A program made the translations under genes and the position numbers. From contig JAFBAF010000102.1 of assembly GCA_019247895.1 (NCBI GenBank), positions 1 to 48,860 on the forward strand: a DNA stretch of 48,860 nucleotides. The letters are read 5' to 3'. The DNA is from Parafilimonas sp. Its GTDB lineage: Bacteria; Bacteroidota; Bacteroidia; Chitinophagales; Chitinophagaceae. The notes beneath the pieces were generated by a model. The model was not told where the DNA came from. It searched no databases and saw only the letters and a program-made list of their open reading frames with translations. Positions 10,543 to 19,676 of this stretch are shown here, in pieces (position 1 is the first letter of the stretch; the number at the start of each line of letters is the position of its first letter).

Positions 10543-11334
10543 TTATTTGGTATACAGTTCTGCTTTAAATCTTTTTGCTAAAAATCCTGTAGCAATTAAA
10601 GGATCAATATCAACAACAATAACTCCGGCTTCACCATAGTTTTGATGTGCGATACATTTTCCATCCGGCGCAATTAATGATGTTGCTGATTCCTGGAATT
10701 TCGTTGCATAATTTATACTCGCAAAATAGATCGTGTTTTCTATTGCCCGCATCATCATTGCTTTTTCATAATAAGGATTGTCTTTATTTCCCCATTCTGT
10801 AAGTTGAACGCCTTCAACATCGCTGCCTGCATAATGCGGATGAAAAACAATGGCTGCGCCATTTTTTGCCGCCCATCTTACGGTTTCAGGATAACGAAAT
10901 CCTTCATGGCAAATTGCAATGCCAAATTTCAAACCATTCGCTTCAAAAATTTTTCTTTCAGTGCCTGCAATCCACGTATTATCTTCCGTTGGATCGAGTT
11001 GATTTTTTGATTGATAACCTAATACTTCACCTTTATCATCAATTACAAAAGCAACGTTCATCATTGCTTCGTCAACAAACCAATTCATGGGTAGAATAAT
11101 CACAATTGAATTTTCTTTGGCAATAACACATGCTTTTTGCAAAGCGTATCGCATATTTTCAGGTGTTGATTTTTCTGTTTTAAACTCTGTTGTTGGATAA
11201 CCTGGAATATATGTTTCGGGGAAACAAATTATTCCGGCGCTTTGTTGCGCAGCATCCTTGGCTAATTTTTCAAGTTGCGATAAACATCCGTCAATTGAAT
11301 GTGAAAATGTTGGAGAAGCTAATGCGATTTTCAT
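10543..11334 (-). CDS. Carbon-nitrogen hydrolase (nitrilase superfamily)
   Basis: FPETYIPGYP (Glu), QSKNQLDPTED (Lys), GIAICHEGFRYPE (Cys) triad motifs. Confidence 0.92.
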   Translation of the reverse strand: MKIALASPTFSHSIDGCLSQLEKLAKDAAQQSAGIICFPETYIPGYPTTEFKTEKSTPENMRYALQKACVIAKENSIVIILPMNWFVDEAMMNVAFVIDDKGEVLGYQSKNQLDPTEDNTWIAGTERKIFEANGLKFGIAICHEGFRYPETVRWAAKNGAAIVFHPHYAGSDVEGVQLTEWGNKDNPYYEKAMMMRAIENTIYFASINYATKFQESATSLIAPDGKCIAHQNYGEAGVIVVDIDPLIATGFLAKRFKAELYTK

Positions 11335-11580
11335 GGCTTGAAGATAAAAGGAAAAAACTTTTCAGATTGATAAAAATGACCTTTTTATTGCATTTATACC
11401 GATAGACTTATACGGGAAAATTAGTTAAGAATGCTATCGGCACAAAACATAGTATCTTGAAAGAATTGGAGAACCAGGAAAAGGGAATGCTTTATTAAGC
11501 AAATAATTTTTTTGCGCTTGTCCAATTTTACAAACCTCGCTTGTTATATAATCAATTACTTAACAACTAAATTTTAAATC

Positions 11581-11934
11581 ATGAACGAATATGCATTAAT
11601 AATGCGGCATGAAGACGGCACTAAAATAGCCTCGCCAGAACAAATGCAAATATGGATGAAGCAAACAATGGACTGGATAAACAGCATTGCTGCGCAGGGA
11701 AAATTTGTAAGCGGCACCGGTTTACCTTTTGATGAAGCCAAAGTAGTACACTCGGATAAACTTGTAACCAATGGCCCGTTTGGAGATATTAAGGAAACCA
11801 TCGGTGGTTTTATAACTGTTTATGCAGAATCTGCTGAAGAAGCGACCGGGTTTGCAAAAGGTTGCCCTGTTTTACAAGGCGAAGGCAATACTGTTGAAGT
11901 AAGAAAGATTGCTAAGCGCGATGGTGATAATTGA
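11581..11934 (+). CDS. YCII/DGPF-domain protein 1
   Basis: LVTNGPFGDIKETIGGFITVYAESAEEATGFAKGCPVL and EVRKIA. Confidence 0.92.
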   Translation: MNEYALIMRHEDGTKIASPEQMQIWMKQTMDWINSIAAQGKFVSGTGLPFDEAKVVHSDKLVTNGPFGDIKETIGGFITVYAESAEEATGFAKGCPVLQGEGNTVEVRKIAKRDGDN

Positions 11935-12101
11935 TTCGAAAATAGAATGGAATTTCGAAATTGATTAAGCTGACTGAATGTAAAACACAAGTTGATTGAA
12001 GATATATTGTACAAGTGTTGCGACGCAAGGAACGATGCCACCAAGTACAAATGCTTGTGACCAAAAGAAATCAAAATTTTTATACCATAAAATATTAAAA
12101 A

Positions 12102-12443
12102 ATGAAAGAGTACTTGCTTTTATACAGAACAGATTACACTGCTATGCAACAAGCTACCGCAGAACAGGCAGAAGCCATGATGAAAAAATGGATGGATTGG
12201 CTGGGAGGCATTGCCGCACAAAATAAATTAAGCACTAATGGAAACCGCTTGCACAACTCCGGGAAAATAATAAAGGCTAATGGTGTTATTACGAACGGAC
12301 CTTATACAGATATTAAAGAATCGATTGGAGGTTATTCAATTATTAAAGCTGATTCGTATGAAGAAGCGGTTGAAACGGCAAAAGGTTGCCCGGTATTAAA
12401 TACGGGCGGCAATGTTGAAGTAAGAGAAATTAATCCTATGTAA
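12102..12443 (+). CDS. YCII/DGPF-domain protein 2
   Basis: MKEYLLLYRTDY, VITNGPYTDIKESIGGYSII and NVEVREI. Confidence 0.92.
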   Translation: MKEYLLLYRTDYTAMQQATAEQAEAMMKKWMDWLGGIAAQNKLSTNGNRLHNSGKIIKANGVITNGPYTDIKESIGGYSIIKADSYEEAVETAKGCPVLNTGGNVEVREINPM

Positions 12444-12474
12444 GATCAATTATTCAATTATTAAATTCAAGATC

Positions 12475-12834
12475 ATGAAAGAGTTTGTATTAATTTTCAG
12501 AACTTCAGCTAACGCTGATTTTAAACCAACGACAGAACAGGCGCAGCAAATGATAACAGGCTGGATGAACTGGATGAGTGGCATTGAAAGCAGTGGTAAA
12601 CTTGCAAATCGCGGAACAAGATTAGGCATTTCAAATTCAAAAGTGGTAAAGGCAAACAATGTTGTAACAAATGGCCCGTTCACTGAAATTAAGGAGTTCA
12701 TTAATGGTTTTATTATTGTGAAAGCAGATTCAATTGATGAAGCGGTTGCAATAGCAAAACAATGCCCGATGGTAGCAGGAGGTGGCGGCAATGTTGAAGT
12801 GAGACCGGCGGTTTCGCCTGATGATAATAGTTAA
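12475..12834 (+). CDS. YCII/DGPF-domain protein 3
   Basis: MKEFVLIFRTS, VVTNGPFTEIKEFINGFIIV and NVEVRP. Confidence 0.92.
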   Translation: MKEFVLIFRTSANADFKPTTEQAQQMITGWMNWMSGIESSGKLANRGTRLGISNSKVVKANNVVTNGPFTEIKEFINGFIIVKADSIDEAVAIAKQCPMVAGGGGNVEVRPAVSPDDNS

Positions 12835-12840
12835 AAAATA

Positions 12841-12863
12841 AAGCCTCTTAACTGAGGCTTTTA
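12841..12863 (+). terminator. Terminator-like hairpin between YCII-3 and the sigma gene
   Basis: aagcctc-ttaact-gaggctt, 7-bp perfect stem followed by Ts. Confidence 0.65.
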
Positions 12864-12868
12864 AATGT

Positions 12869-14095
12869 ATGGCTTCAGAAGAACCAATACCGCATTTGTT
12901 CAGAACTGAATTTACAAAAATTGCTTCGGTGCTTTGCAAGCTGTTTGGCATTGAGCATATTGAAGTAGCTGAAGATATTGCTGGTGAAACTTTTTTACTG
13001 GCACTTGAAACATGGAGCTATAAAGGCATTCCCGAGAACCCGGTTGCATGGTTATACGCTGTTGCAAAAAATAAAGCAAGAAACCTCATCGTACGCAATC
13101 AAATATTCAATACAAAAATTCAACCCGAATTAAAGAAATCAGAAAGCAGTATTGATGAAATTGAGATCGATCTTTCAGAAAAAAATATAACCGACAGCCA
13201 ATTGCAAATGCTGTTTGTAATTTGTAATCCGTCTATTTCAGCAGAATCCCAAATTGGCCTGGCATTGCGCATTCTTTGTGGTTTTGGCGTTGAAGAAATT
13301 GCGAACGCTTTCCTGACAAATAAAGAAACGATCAATAAACGATTGCATCGTGCAAAAGAAAAACTACGGCATGAAAAAGTAGCCATTGAATTCCCTTCAG
13401 CAAAAGAAATAGATAAAAGACTGGCGCCTGTGCTTACAACATTATATCTTTTATTTAATGAAGGATATTATTCTGAAACCAGTAATGCGGTGTTGCGTGA
13501 AGATCTTTGTTTAGAAGCAATGCGTTTAACGCATTTACTGATTGAATATGAACCAACCAATTTGCCACCGGTGAATGCACTTATGTCGTTAATGTGTTTT
13601 CATGCATCAAGATTTAAAGCAAGAAAGAATGAGAATGGCGAATTGATTTTATATGAAAACCAGGATGAAAATTTATGGAACAAAGATTTAATTCAACAAG
13701 GAATCTATTTCTTGAATCAAGCATCAATCGGCAATACAATTTCAAAGTATCATTTGGAAGCAAGCATCGCTTACTGGCACACCATTAAAGCAGATACCAA
13801 AGAAAAATGGGAAAACATTTTACAATTATATAACCGCTTGTTGCAAATAGAATATTCGCCTGTGGCAGCACTGAACAGAACATTCGCTTTATCAAAAGCC
13901 AATGGAAAAGAAGAAGCCATTATAGAAGCGGAGAAGTTGCAATTAAACAATAATCACTACTATTTTACTTTATTGGGTGAACTATATAAAGGTGTCAATA
14001 ACAGTAAAGCAAAACACAATTTTGAAAAAGCATTGTCATTAGCAAAAACACAAACTGATAAATATGTGATTCAAAAGAAAATTCATGAACTTTAA
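12869..14095 (+). CDS. ECF sigma factor of the ECF42 type (long C-terminal TPR-like extension, DGPF-associated)
   Basis: Sigma2/sigma4-like N-terminus (AEDIAGETFLLALETWSYKGIPENPVAWLYAVAKNKARN; EEIANAFLTNKETINKRLHRAKEKLR), a C-terminal helical extension, and the adjacent YCII genes. Confidence 0.92.
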   Translation: MASEEPIPHLFRTEFTKIASVLCKLFGIEHIEVAEDIAGETFLLALETWSYKGIPENPVAWLYAVAKNKARNLIVRNQIFNTKIQPELKKSESSIDEIEIDLSEKNITDSQLQMLFVICNPSISAESQIGLALRILCGFGVEEIANAFLTNKETINKRLHRAKEKLRHEKVAIEFPSAKEIDKRLAPVLTTLYLLFNEGYYSETSNAVLREDLCLEAMRLTHLLIEYEPTNLPPVNALMSLMCFHASRFKARKNENGELILYENQDENLWNKDLIQQGIYFLNQASIGNTISKYHLEASIAYWHTIKADTKEKWENILQLYNRLLQIEYSPVAALNRTFALSKANGKEEAIIEAEKLQLNNNHYYFTLLGELYKGVNNSKAKHNFEKALSLAKTQTDKYVIQKKIHEL

Positions 14096-14121
14096 TAATA
14101 GGTCTGCCTTATTTTTATTGC

Positions 14122-15981
14122 ATGAAAATATTTATTACGGCCTGCTGCGCATTTATTTGTGTTCATTCCATTTCTCAAACATTACCGGTTGCTAAAAATT
14201 ACCAGCGTGCGTTTGATAAAAGCACACGTACAACAAGCGGTAAACCCGGTGCTAATTATTGGCAAAATACAGCAACGTATAACATTGATGTAAGCTTCTC
14301 ACCTCAAACAAGAATTATATCAGGCGCCGAAGAAATAAATTATATCAACAATAGTCCTGATACACTACGTCGTATTTGGTTTAAGTTATATCCTAATTTT
14401 TATAAAAGAGGTGTTGGCCGCGACCAGGATATTGATGCTGCTGATGAAACGGACGGCGTGCGTATTGAAAAAATTTCGATTAATGGACAACAACATTCTT
14501 CCGATGAATTTAATATTCGCGGAACAAATGCATCCGTACCAGTGCCAGCCTTGTTGCCAGGCAAACAGATAAAATTTAATATCAGTTTTTCTTATGTTTT
14601 AAATAAAACATCTCATGTAAGAACAGGAATGGTTGACGACAGCTCAGCATTCATCGCTTATTTTTTTCCACGTATTGCAGTGTATGATGACATTGACGGA
14701 TGGAATAAAATTCCTTATACAGGCACGCCTGAGTTTTACAACGATTTTTGTTCTTTTAATGTGAATATAACCGTTCCCAAAAATTATATTGTTTGCGCAA
14801 CCGGTAATTTATTAAATGCAAGTGAAGTGTATGCACCGCAAATAGTGCAACGAATTGCTGATGCGGAAAAAAATGACGGCATAACAAAAGTGATTGATAC
14901 TACTGAGATGTTAAACGGAAATATTACTGCACAAAACACAACCAACACATGGAAGTTTAAAGCCGATAGCGTTACGGATTTTGTTTTTGCAACAAGCAAT
15001 CATTATGCATGGTACGCAAGCAGTTTGGTTGTTGATTCATCAACTCAAAGAAGAACAAGAGTGGATGCTGTGTTTAATCCGGAACACGAAGATTATTTCA
15101 ATGTAATAAATTATGCGAGAAAAACAATTGCGCTAATGAGCTATAATTTTCCTGCATGGCCTTATCCTTATGCGCATGAAACGGTATTTGATGGATTGGA
15201 CCAAATGGAATACCCGATGATGGTGAATGATAACCCGCTTGACGAAAAAGCTGATGAAATTGAACTGACCGATCATGAAATATTTCATACTATGTTCCCA
15301 TTCTATATGGGTATTAATGAAACAAAATATGGATGGATGGATGAAGGCTGGGCAACAATAGGAGAGTGGTTGCTTTCGCCAATGATTGATTCGACAATTG
15401 ATCCAGATGACTATGGCATGGAAGCAACAGATTCTGGTGCTGATAACGATTTTGATATTCCAATTACAACATTAAGTACACAACAAAACGATGCAAGCTA
15501 TTTTCTCAATTCTTATCCAAAACCTGCAATGGGTTATTTGTATGTAAAAGATTTGCTTGGCGATGAACTGTTTACAAAAGCCTTGCATTATTATATTCAA
15601 CAATGGCATGGCAGGCACCCAATACCGCTTGATTTTTTTAGTTGTATCAACACAGGAAGTGGCAAAAATTTAAACTGGTTTTGGAAGAAATGGTTTTACG
15701 AAACCGGCTTTCCTGATCTTGCTATCACCAACGTAAAACAAAGTAGCAAACAAATTACAATAACAATTTCAATGAAAGGAACCAAACCCGTTCCTGTTCA
15801 TCTTACGGTTTATTACAAAGATGGTTCGCAGCAAAGCTGGCATCAGACTATTGCAGTATGGGAAAACAGTAACACAACCACGTTAAGTTTTACAACAGAC
15901 AAATCAATACAACAAGTTGTTTTGGGCAATGTACATGATGCAGATGCAAATGGTAATAATAATGTTTGGCAAATGAAGTGA
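14122..15981 (+). CDS. M1-family zinc metallopeptidase (secreted)
   Basis: DHEIFHTMFPFYMGINETKYGWMDEGWATIGEW carries HEXXH...E; signal peptide. Confidence 0.9.
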   Translation: MKIFITACCAFICVHSISQTLPVAKNYQRAFDKSTRTTSGKPGANYWQNTATYNIDVSFSPQTRIISGAEEINYINNSPDTLRRIWFKLYPNFYKRGVGRDQDIDAADETDGVRIEKISINGQQHSSDEFNIRGTNASVPVPALLPGKQIKFNISFSYVLNKTSHVRTGMVDDSSAFIAYFFPRIAVYDDIDGWNKIPYTGTPEFYNDFCSFNVNITVPKNYIVCATGNLLNASEVYAPQIVQRIADAEKNDGITKVIDTTEMLNGNITAQNTTNTWKFKADSVTDFVFATSNHYAWYASSLVVDSSTQRRTRVDAVFNPEHEDYFNVINYARKTIALMSYNFPAWPYPYAHETVFDGLDQMEYPMMVNDNPLDEKADEIELTDHEIFHTMFPFYMGINETKYGWMDEGWATIGEWLLSPMIDSTIDPDDYGMEATDSGADNDFDIPITTLSTQQNDASYFLNSYPKPAMGYLYVKDLLGDELFTKALHYYIQQWHGRHPIPLDFFSCINTGSGKNLNWFWKKWFYETGFPDLAITNVKQSSKQITITISMKGTKPVPVHLTVYYKDGSQQSWHQTIAVWENSNTTTLSFTTDKSIQQVVLGNVHDADANGNNNVWQMK

Positions 15982-15993
15982 TTTCACTTAAAG

Positions 15994-16033
15994 AATATAA
16001 AAGGCACAAAATTTTCTTTGCGCCTTTTATATT
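15994..16033. terminator. Bidirectional terminator between convergent genes
   Basis: aatataaaaggc...gccttttatatt, 12-bp perfect outer stem with an inner caaa/tttg stem. Confidence 0.8.
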
Positions 16034-16056
16034 ATACTTTGCGTTTTTGTGTGAAG

Positions 16057-17796
16057 TCACATCTTAACAAACTCAACTCTCCGGTTATTGGCTTTGCCTG
16101 AAGGTGTGTCATTTGTATCAATCGGCTTTGTATCGCCAAGGCCTTTTGTCGTAAGGCGGGAAGCATCAATGCCCATGCTTGTTAATTGTGCTTTTACTGC
16201 ATCCGCACGTTGTTGTGATAATGTCATATTGTGGCTCGCATCTCCTGTATTATCTGTATGCCCGTCAATTTCAAATTTCACATCAGGATTTGATTTTAAT
16301 ACACCCGCGATCATATTTAAGGTACCCATACTTTCAGGTTTTATAGTGGATTTGTCAACATCGAATGTAATGCCATGCGTTACAATCTTTGATTCGGTAA
16401 ATTTTTTTCCTACCAAGTTCATATTACCGCCTGATGCCAGCCGGACATTTGTAAAAATGATCGGGTTATCCTGGTTGCCGATTCCTTCAAAACCAAAAGA
16501 AGTTGGATTAATACCTGTGTTAGGCATAACTAAAACACGATATTGATCAACATAGCATTTCAATTGCCCGCCTTTGAATATCATAGCACAATGGTGCCAT
16601 TTATTAAAGAATGCATCCCCTTTTTCGCCCGGATAACTTCCTTCCAAATCATTTGGAAAGTTTCCGGATGTTGCGCCTCCTTGTGTATCAAACTGAATAT
16701 GAACTTCAGCTTCGTTACCATTCTCATCCATGCGATTGAAAAAAACCACAGGGCCGTATGCTTCTGCAGTTGGAAAATAATCAAACTCAAGGGTAAAAGG
16801 ATCGTGCAGGTAATGAGTTGTTTTCATGCGGGGTGTAACCACAGCGTAATTTCCGTCGGTAAGAGCGAAGGCAGCTTTGCCGCCTAAATTATTTACCACA
16901 GCCTGCCCTTTTGATAAATCCCAGTGTGAAGGAAATTCTCCGTCCTGGTCAGCAACAAAATCATCCGCGAACAACACGGTATCGCCGGGCACAAAATCAT
17001 AATTCTGGTAAGATTTTGCAGAAACAGTTGTGCTGCCGGAAGACGAATTTGTTTGTTGGCTATTTTGATTAGATGAATTATTGTTTCCCGCAGTATTGCC
17101 GGCCATATTTTGTTGCGGTACATGCTCACTTAAAGCAATTGTTTTTACCGGAACACTGCTGCAAGGCTTGTCTTTTATAATGCCGAATGCTTTACCTAAT
17201 TTTTTACCTTCCTGTACAGCAGTATTTACGCTGTTAGCAGCATCTGCACCCGCGCCAAGTTTATAAGCACCGCCTGCAACCCTGTTGCTTGCACCAAACG
17301 TATTTATACTACCATTTGATAACACCCAACTATCCCATGCTAAATTTGATGCGCTTGAGCTTATGTTTTGTGTGCTGCTTACTACCTGGCTTAGTTGCCC
17401 GCTTATCTTCGCAGAAGGTTGTGGTATACCCTGCGCCTTTGCTTCATTCATATCAATGGCATAAATACCAGTGGCAAGCATTTCTTCTACGTCGCAGGAT
17501 TTTTCTGCGTTTAATGCCTGGTCTCTCATGCCTGATAAAAATGCATATTGAATAGCTTGCGAAGTGGTAGCAGGTTGTGTTGCCTGCAGCGTTAATAATG
17601 TAGCATAGATCATCTGGTTTAAATCTTCTTTATTCTTCCCTGAAAAATAAATTTGCTCTATATAGTCAACTTTACTTTCAGCAGTTTGCGCAATGCTGTT
17701 TTGATGAAATCCAAACAGGAACAGGAAAAAACAGGTAATAATTTTTAAAAGATGCGTTTGAATTAATTCCTTAAAGGAACAGGTGAATGCTTTCAT
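16057..17796 (-). CDS. OmpA-family protein with a laminin-G/concanavalin-like middle region
   Basis: C-terminal FEIDGHTDNTGDASHNMTLSQQRADAVKAQL...GLGDTKPIDTNDTPSGKANNRRVEFVKM. Confidence 0.93.
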   Translation of the reverse strand: MKAFTCSFKELIQTHLLKIITCFFLFLFGFHQNSIAQTAESKVDYIEQIYFSGKNKEDLNQMIYATLLTLQATQPATTSQAIQYAFLSGMRDQALNAEKSCDVEEMLATGIYAIDMNEAKAQGIPQPSAKISGQLSQVVSSTQNISSSASNLAWDSWVLSNGSINTFGASNRVAGGAYKLGAGADAANSVNTAVQEGKKLGKAFGIIKDKPCSSVPVKTIALSEHVPQQNMAGNTAGNNNSSNQNSQQTNSSSGSTTVSAKSYQNYDFVPGDTVLFADDFVADQDGEFPSHWDLSKGQAVVNNLGGKAAFALTDGNYAVVTPRMKTTHYLHDPFTLEFDYFPTAEAYGPVVFFNRMDENGNEAEVHIQFDTQGGATSGNFPNDLEGSYPGEKGDAFFNKWHHCAMIFKGGQLKCYVDQYRVLVMPNTGINPTSFGFEGIGNQDNPIIFTNVRLASGGNMNLVGKKFTESKIVTHGITFDVDKSTIKPESMGTLNMIAGVLKSNPDVKFEIDGHTDNTGDASHNMTLSQQRADAVKAQLTSMGIDASRLTTKGLGDTKPIDTNDTPSGKANNRRVEFVKM

Positions 17797-17918
17797 AATT
17801 GCAGAAATTTAGTGTTTAATGCAGAAAGGTGCAGTTCTTAATATTTAAATAAATATAGTGGAAAGCGAGTATAGTTTCTAAAAAATTCTCTGCTGAAGTT
17901 CGGGGTTTAAAACTATGC

Positions 17919-19019
17919 TTATTCTTCTGTAGTTTCTTCAATAGCTTCATCAGTAGCATTTGCAATAATTATATTGCTCATTTTGCGCAAGGGATTGCTG
18001 TGATTTTCGTCATAAGAGGCGCGTCTTTTTATAATATCAATACATTCAAAAGTTGCAGCAAGAAAAGATGAAATATCTGCGATTCCTTTCCCTGCAATAT
18101 CAAAAGCAGTTCCATGATCGGGACTTGTTCTTACAACGGGCATACCGGCTGTAAAATTTATGCCTTCGCCAATTGCCAAAGATTTAAACGGGATCAATCC
18201 CTGGTCATGATACATGGCAAGCACCGCATCAAAATTTTGATATTGTCCTCTTGCAAAAAAAGCATCCGCACTAAATGGCCCAAATGCAAAAATGCCTTTA
18301 TCTTTTGCTTCTTTTATTGCAGGCTTTATTATTGTTTGTTCTTCGTTGCCTACCAGGCCCTCATCGCCGGCATGCGGGTTTAAACCCAACACGGCGATCT
18401 TAGGTTTTTCGACACCAAAATCTCTCTTTAAACTCTCATTTAAAATATTCAATTTGCTTGTAATGGCGTTTTTCGATATGTGTGAAGCAATATCTTTAAC
18501 GGCCACATGTTCAGTAACCAAAGCCACACGCAGGTTTGATGCAACCATCAACATTACCACATCATTCAATTCAAAAGCATGTTGCAAAAAAGGTGTGTGG
18601 CCGGTGTAGTTAAATTCATTCGATTGAATATTTTTTTTATGGAGAGGCGCTGTTACGAGCCCATTAATTTGCCCTTCCTTTAAAGCATTTACTGCAAGTT
18701 GTAAAGAAATGCGTGCATACTTTCCGCCGGTTTCATTTAGCTGGCCGGCACTTATCATTACATCTTCATCCCAGCAATTAAAAACATTCAGTTGCTTATA
18801 ATTGATCTTTGAAAAATCTTTTATGCTTTGATAAGAAAAATTTATATCGGGCAAAGATTTGCGGTAAAAATTAATGCTTTTATTGCTTGCAAAAACTATT
18901 GGCGCACATTGATCGAGGATGCGGTTATCGCTTAAAGCTTTTATGATAAGTTCAATGCCAATACCATTTAAGTCGCCGCAGGTAAATCCAATCAATGGTT
19001 TTGATTGTTCAGTATTCAT
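17919..19019 (-). CDS. pdxA: 4-hydroxythreonine-4-phosphate dehydrogenase
   Basis: GDLNGIGIELI, GHTPFLQH, LGLNPHAGDEGLVGNEE, AMYHDQGLIPFK and VRTSPDHGTAFDIAGKG motifs. Confidence 0.97.
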   Translation of the reverse strand: MNTEQSKPLIGFTCGDLNGIGIELIIKALSDNRILDQCAPIVFASNKSINFYRKSLPDINFSYQSIKDFSKINYKQLNVFNCWDEDVMISAGQLNETGGKYARISLQLAVNALKEGQINGLVTAPLHKKNIQSNEFNYTGHTPFLQHAFELNDVVMLMVASNLRVALVTEHVAVKDIASHISKNAITSKLNILNESLKRDFGVEKPKIAVLGLNPHAGDEGLVGNEEQTIIKPAIKEAKDKGIFAFGPFSADAFFARGQYQNFDAVLAMYHDQGLIPFKSLAIGEGINFTAGMPVVRTSPDHGTAFDIAGKGIADISSFLAATFECIDIIKRRASYDENHSNPLRKMSNIIIANATDEAIEETTEE

Positions 19020-19264
19020 CCCAATTGTTTGGGTAAAAATAAATGAATATAGAATATGAAACCGCTAAACCTAAATAACAGGCTTTGTGATTAAGCGCTT
19101 TAGCTGTTTTGAATTATCACGGTTATGCCATGTTTTTGCAACTTGTAATTTTTCTAAGAATTTTTTTTAAAACCGGTTACGTTATCATTTACTGCTGATA
19201 CCAATAATGTATATGATGCACATTAAACGCATCATCTTAATTTCTAATCATAAAAAATAAATTC

Positions 19265-19576
19265 ATGAAAAAAATCTTTTTGGCAGCCTCATTATTAATT
19301 GCTGCAACATCATTCGCAGGTATTACCAGCGCTAATGCTACTACAATGTCAGTAACAAAAAAAGGTGATGGCCAGCATATTTCACAATCGCAAGTGCCGC
19401 CACCAGTTCTTGCTTCCTTTAACGCAAACTTTCCGAATGCCGTTAACGTACAATGGGAAAAAGAAACGGAGCATGGCAGTACAACTTACCAGGCAACTTT
19501 TTTAATGAACGGCAAACGCTGGAGAGCAACATTTTCTTCAAACGGAACATTATTAAGTTCAGGCCCCAAAAGGTAA
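19265..19576 (+). CDS. Small PepSY-like secreted protein
   Basis: Signal peptide; PPPVLASFNANFPNAVNVQWEKETEHGSTTYQATFLMNGK pattern similar to 10039-10449. Confidence 0.75.
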   Translation: MKKIFLAASLLIAATSFAGITSANATTMSVTKKGDGQHISQSQVPPPVLASFNANFPNAVNVQWEKETEHGSTTYQATFLMNGKRWRATFSSNGTLLSSGPKR

Positions 19577-19630
19577 GCATGGGATTATGATAATCCTGAA
19601 TGTAAAAGCTGCTTTACAGCGGCCACTATT

Positions 19631-19663
19631 AACCAGGCTTTGCAGCACAAAGCCTGGTTTTAT
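19631..19663. terminator. Terminator between convergent genes
   Basis: aaccaggctttg-cagca-caaagcctggtt, 12-bp perfect stem followed by Ts. Confidence 0.85.
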
Positions 19664-19676
19664 TATATCGTGTTCA

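Noticed and set aside
19116-19142. Possible third copy of the 27-bp repeat (atcacggttatgccatgtttttgcaac)
   Set aside because: Only the first 9 bases match contiguously (about 17/27 overall); too weak to call without a genome-wide model.
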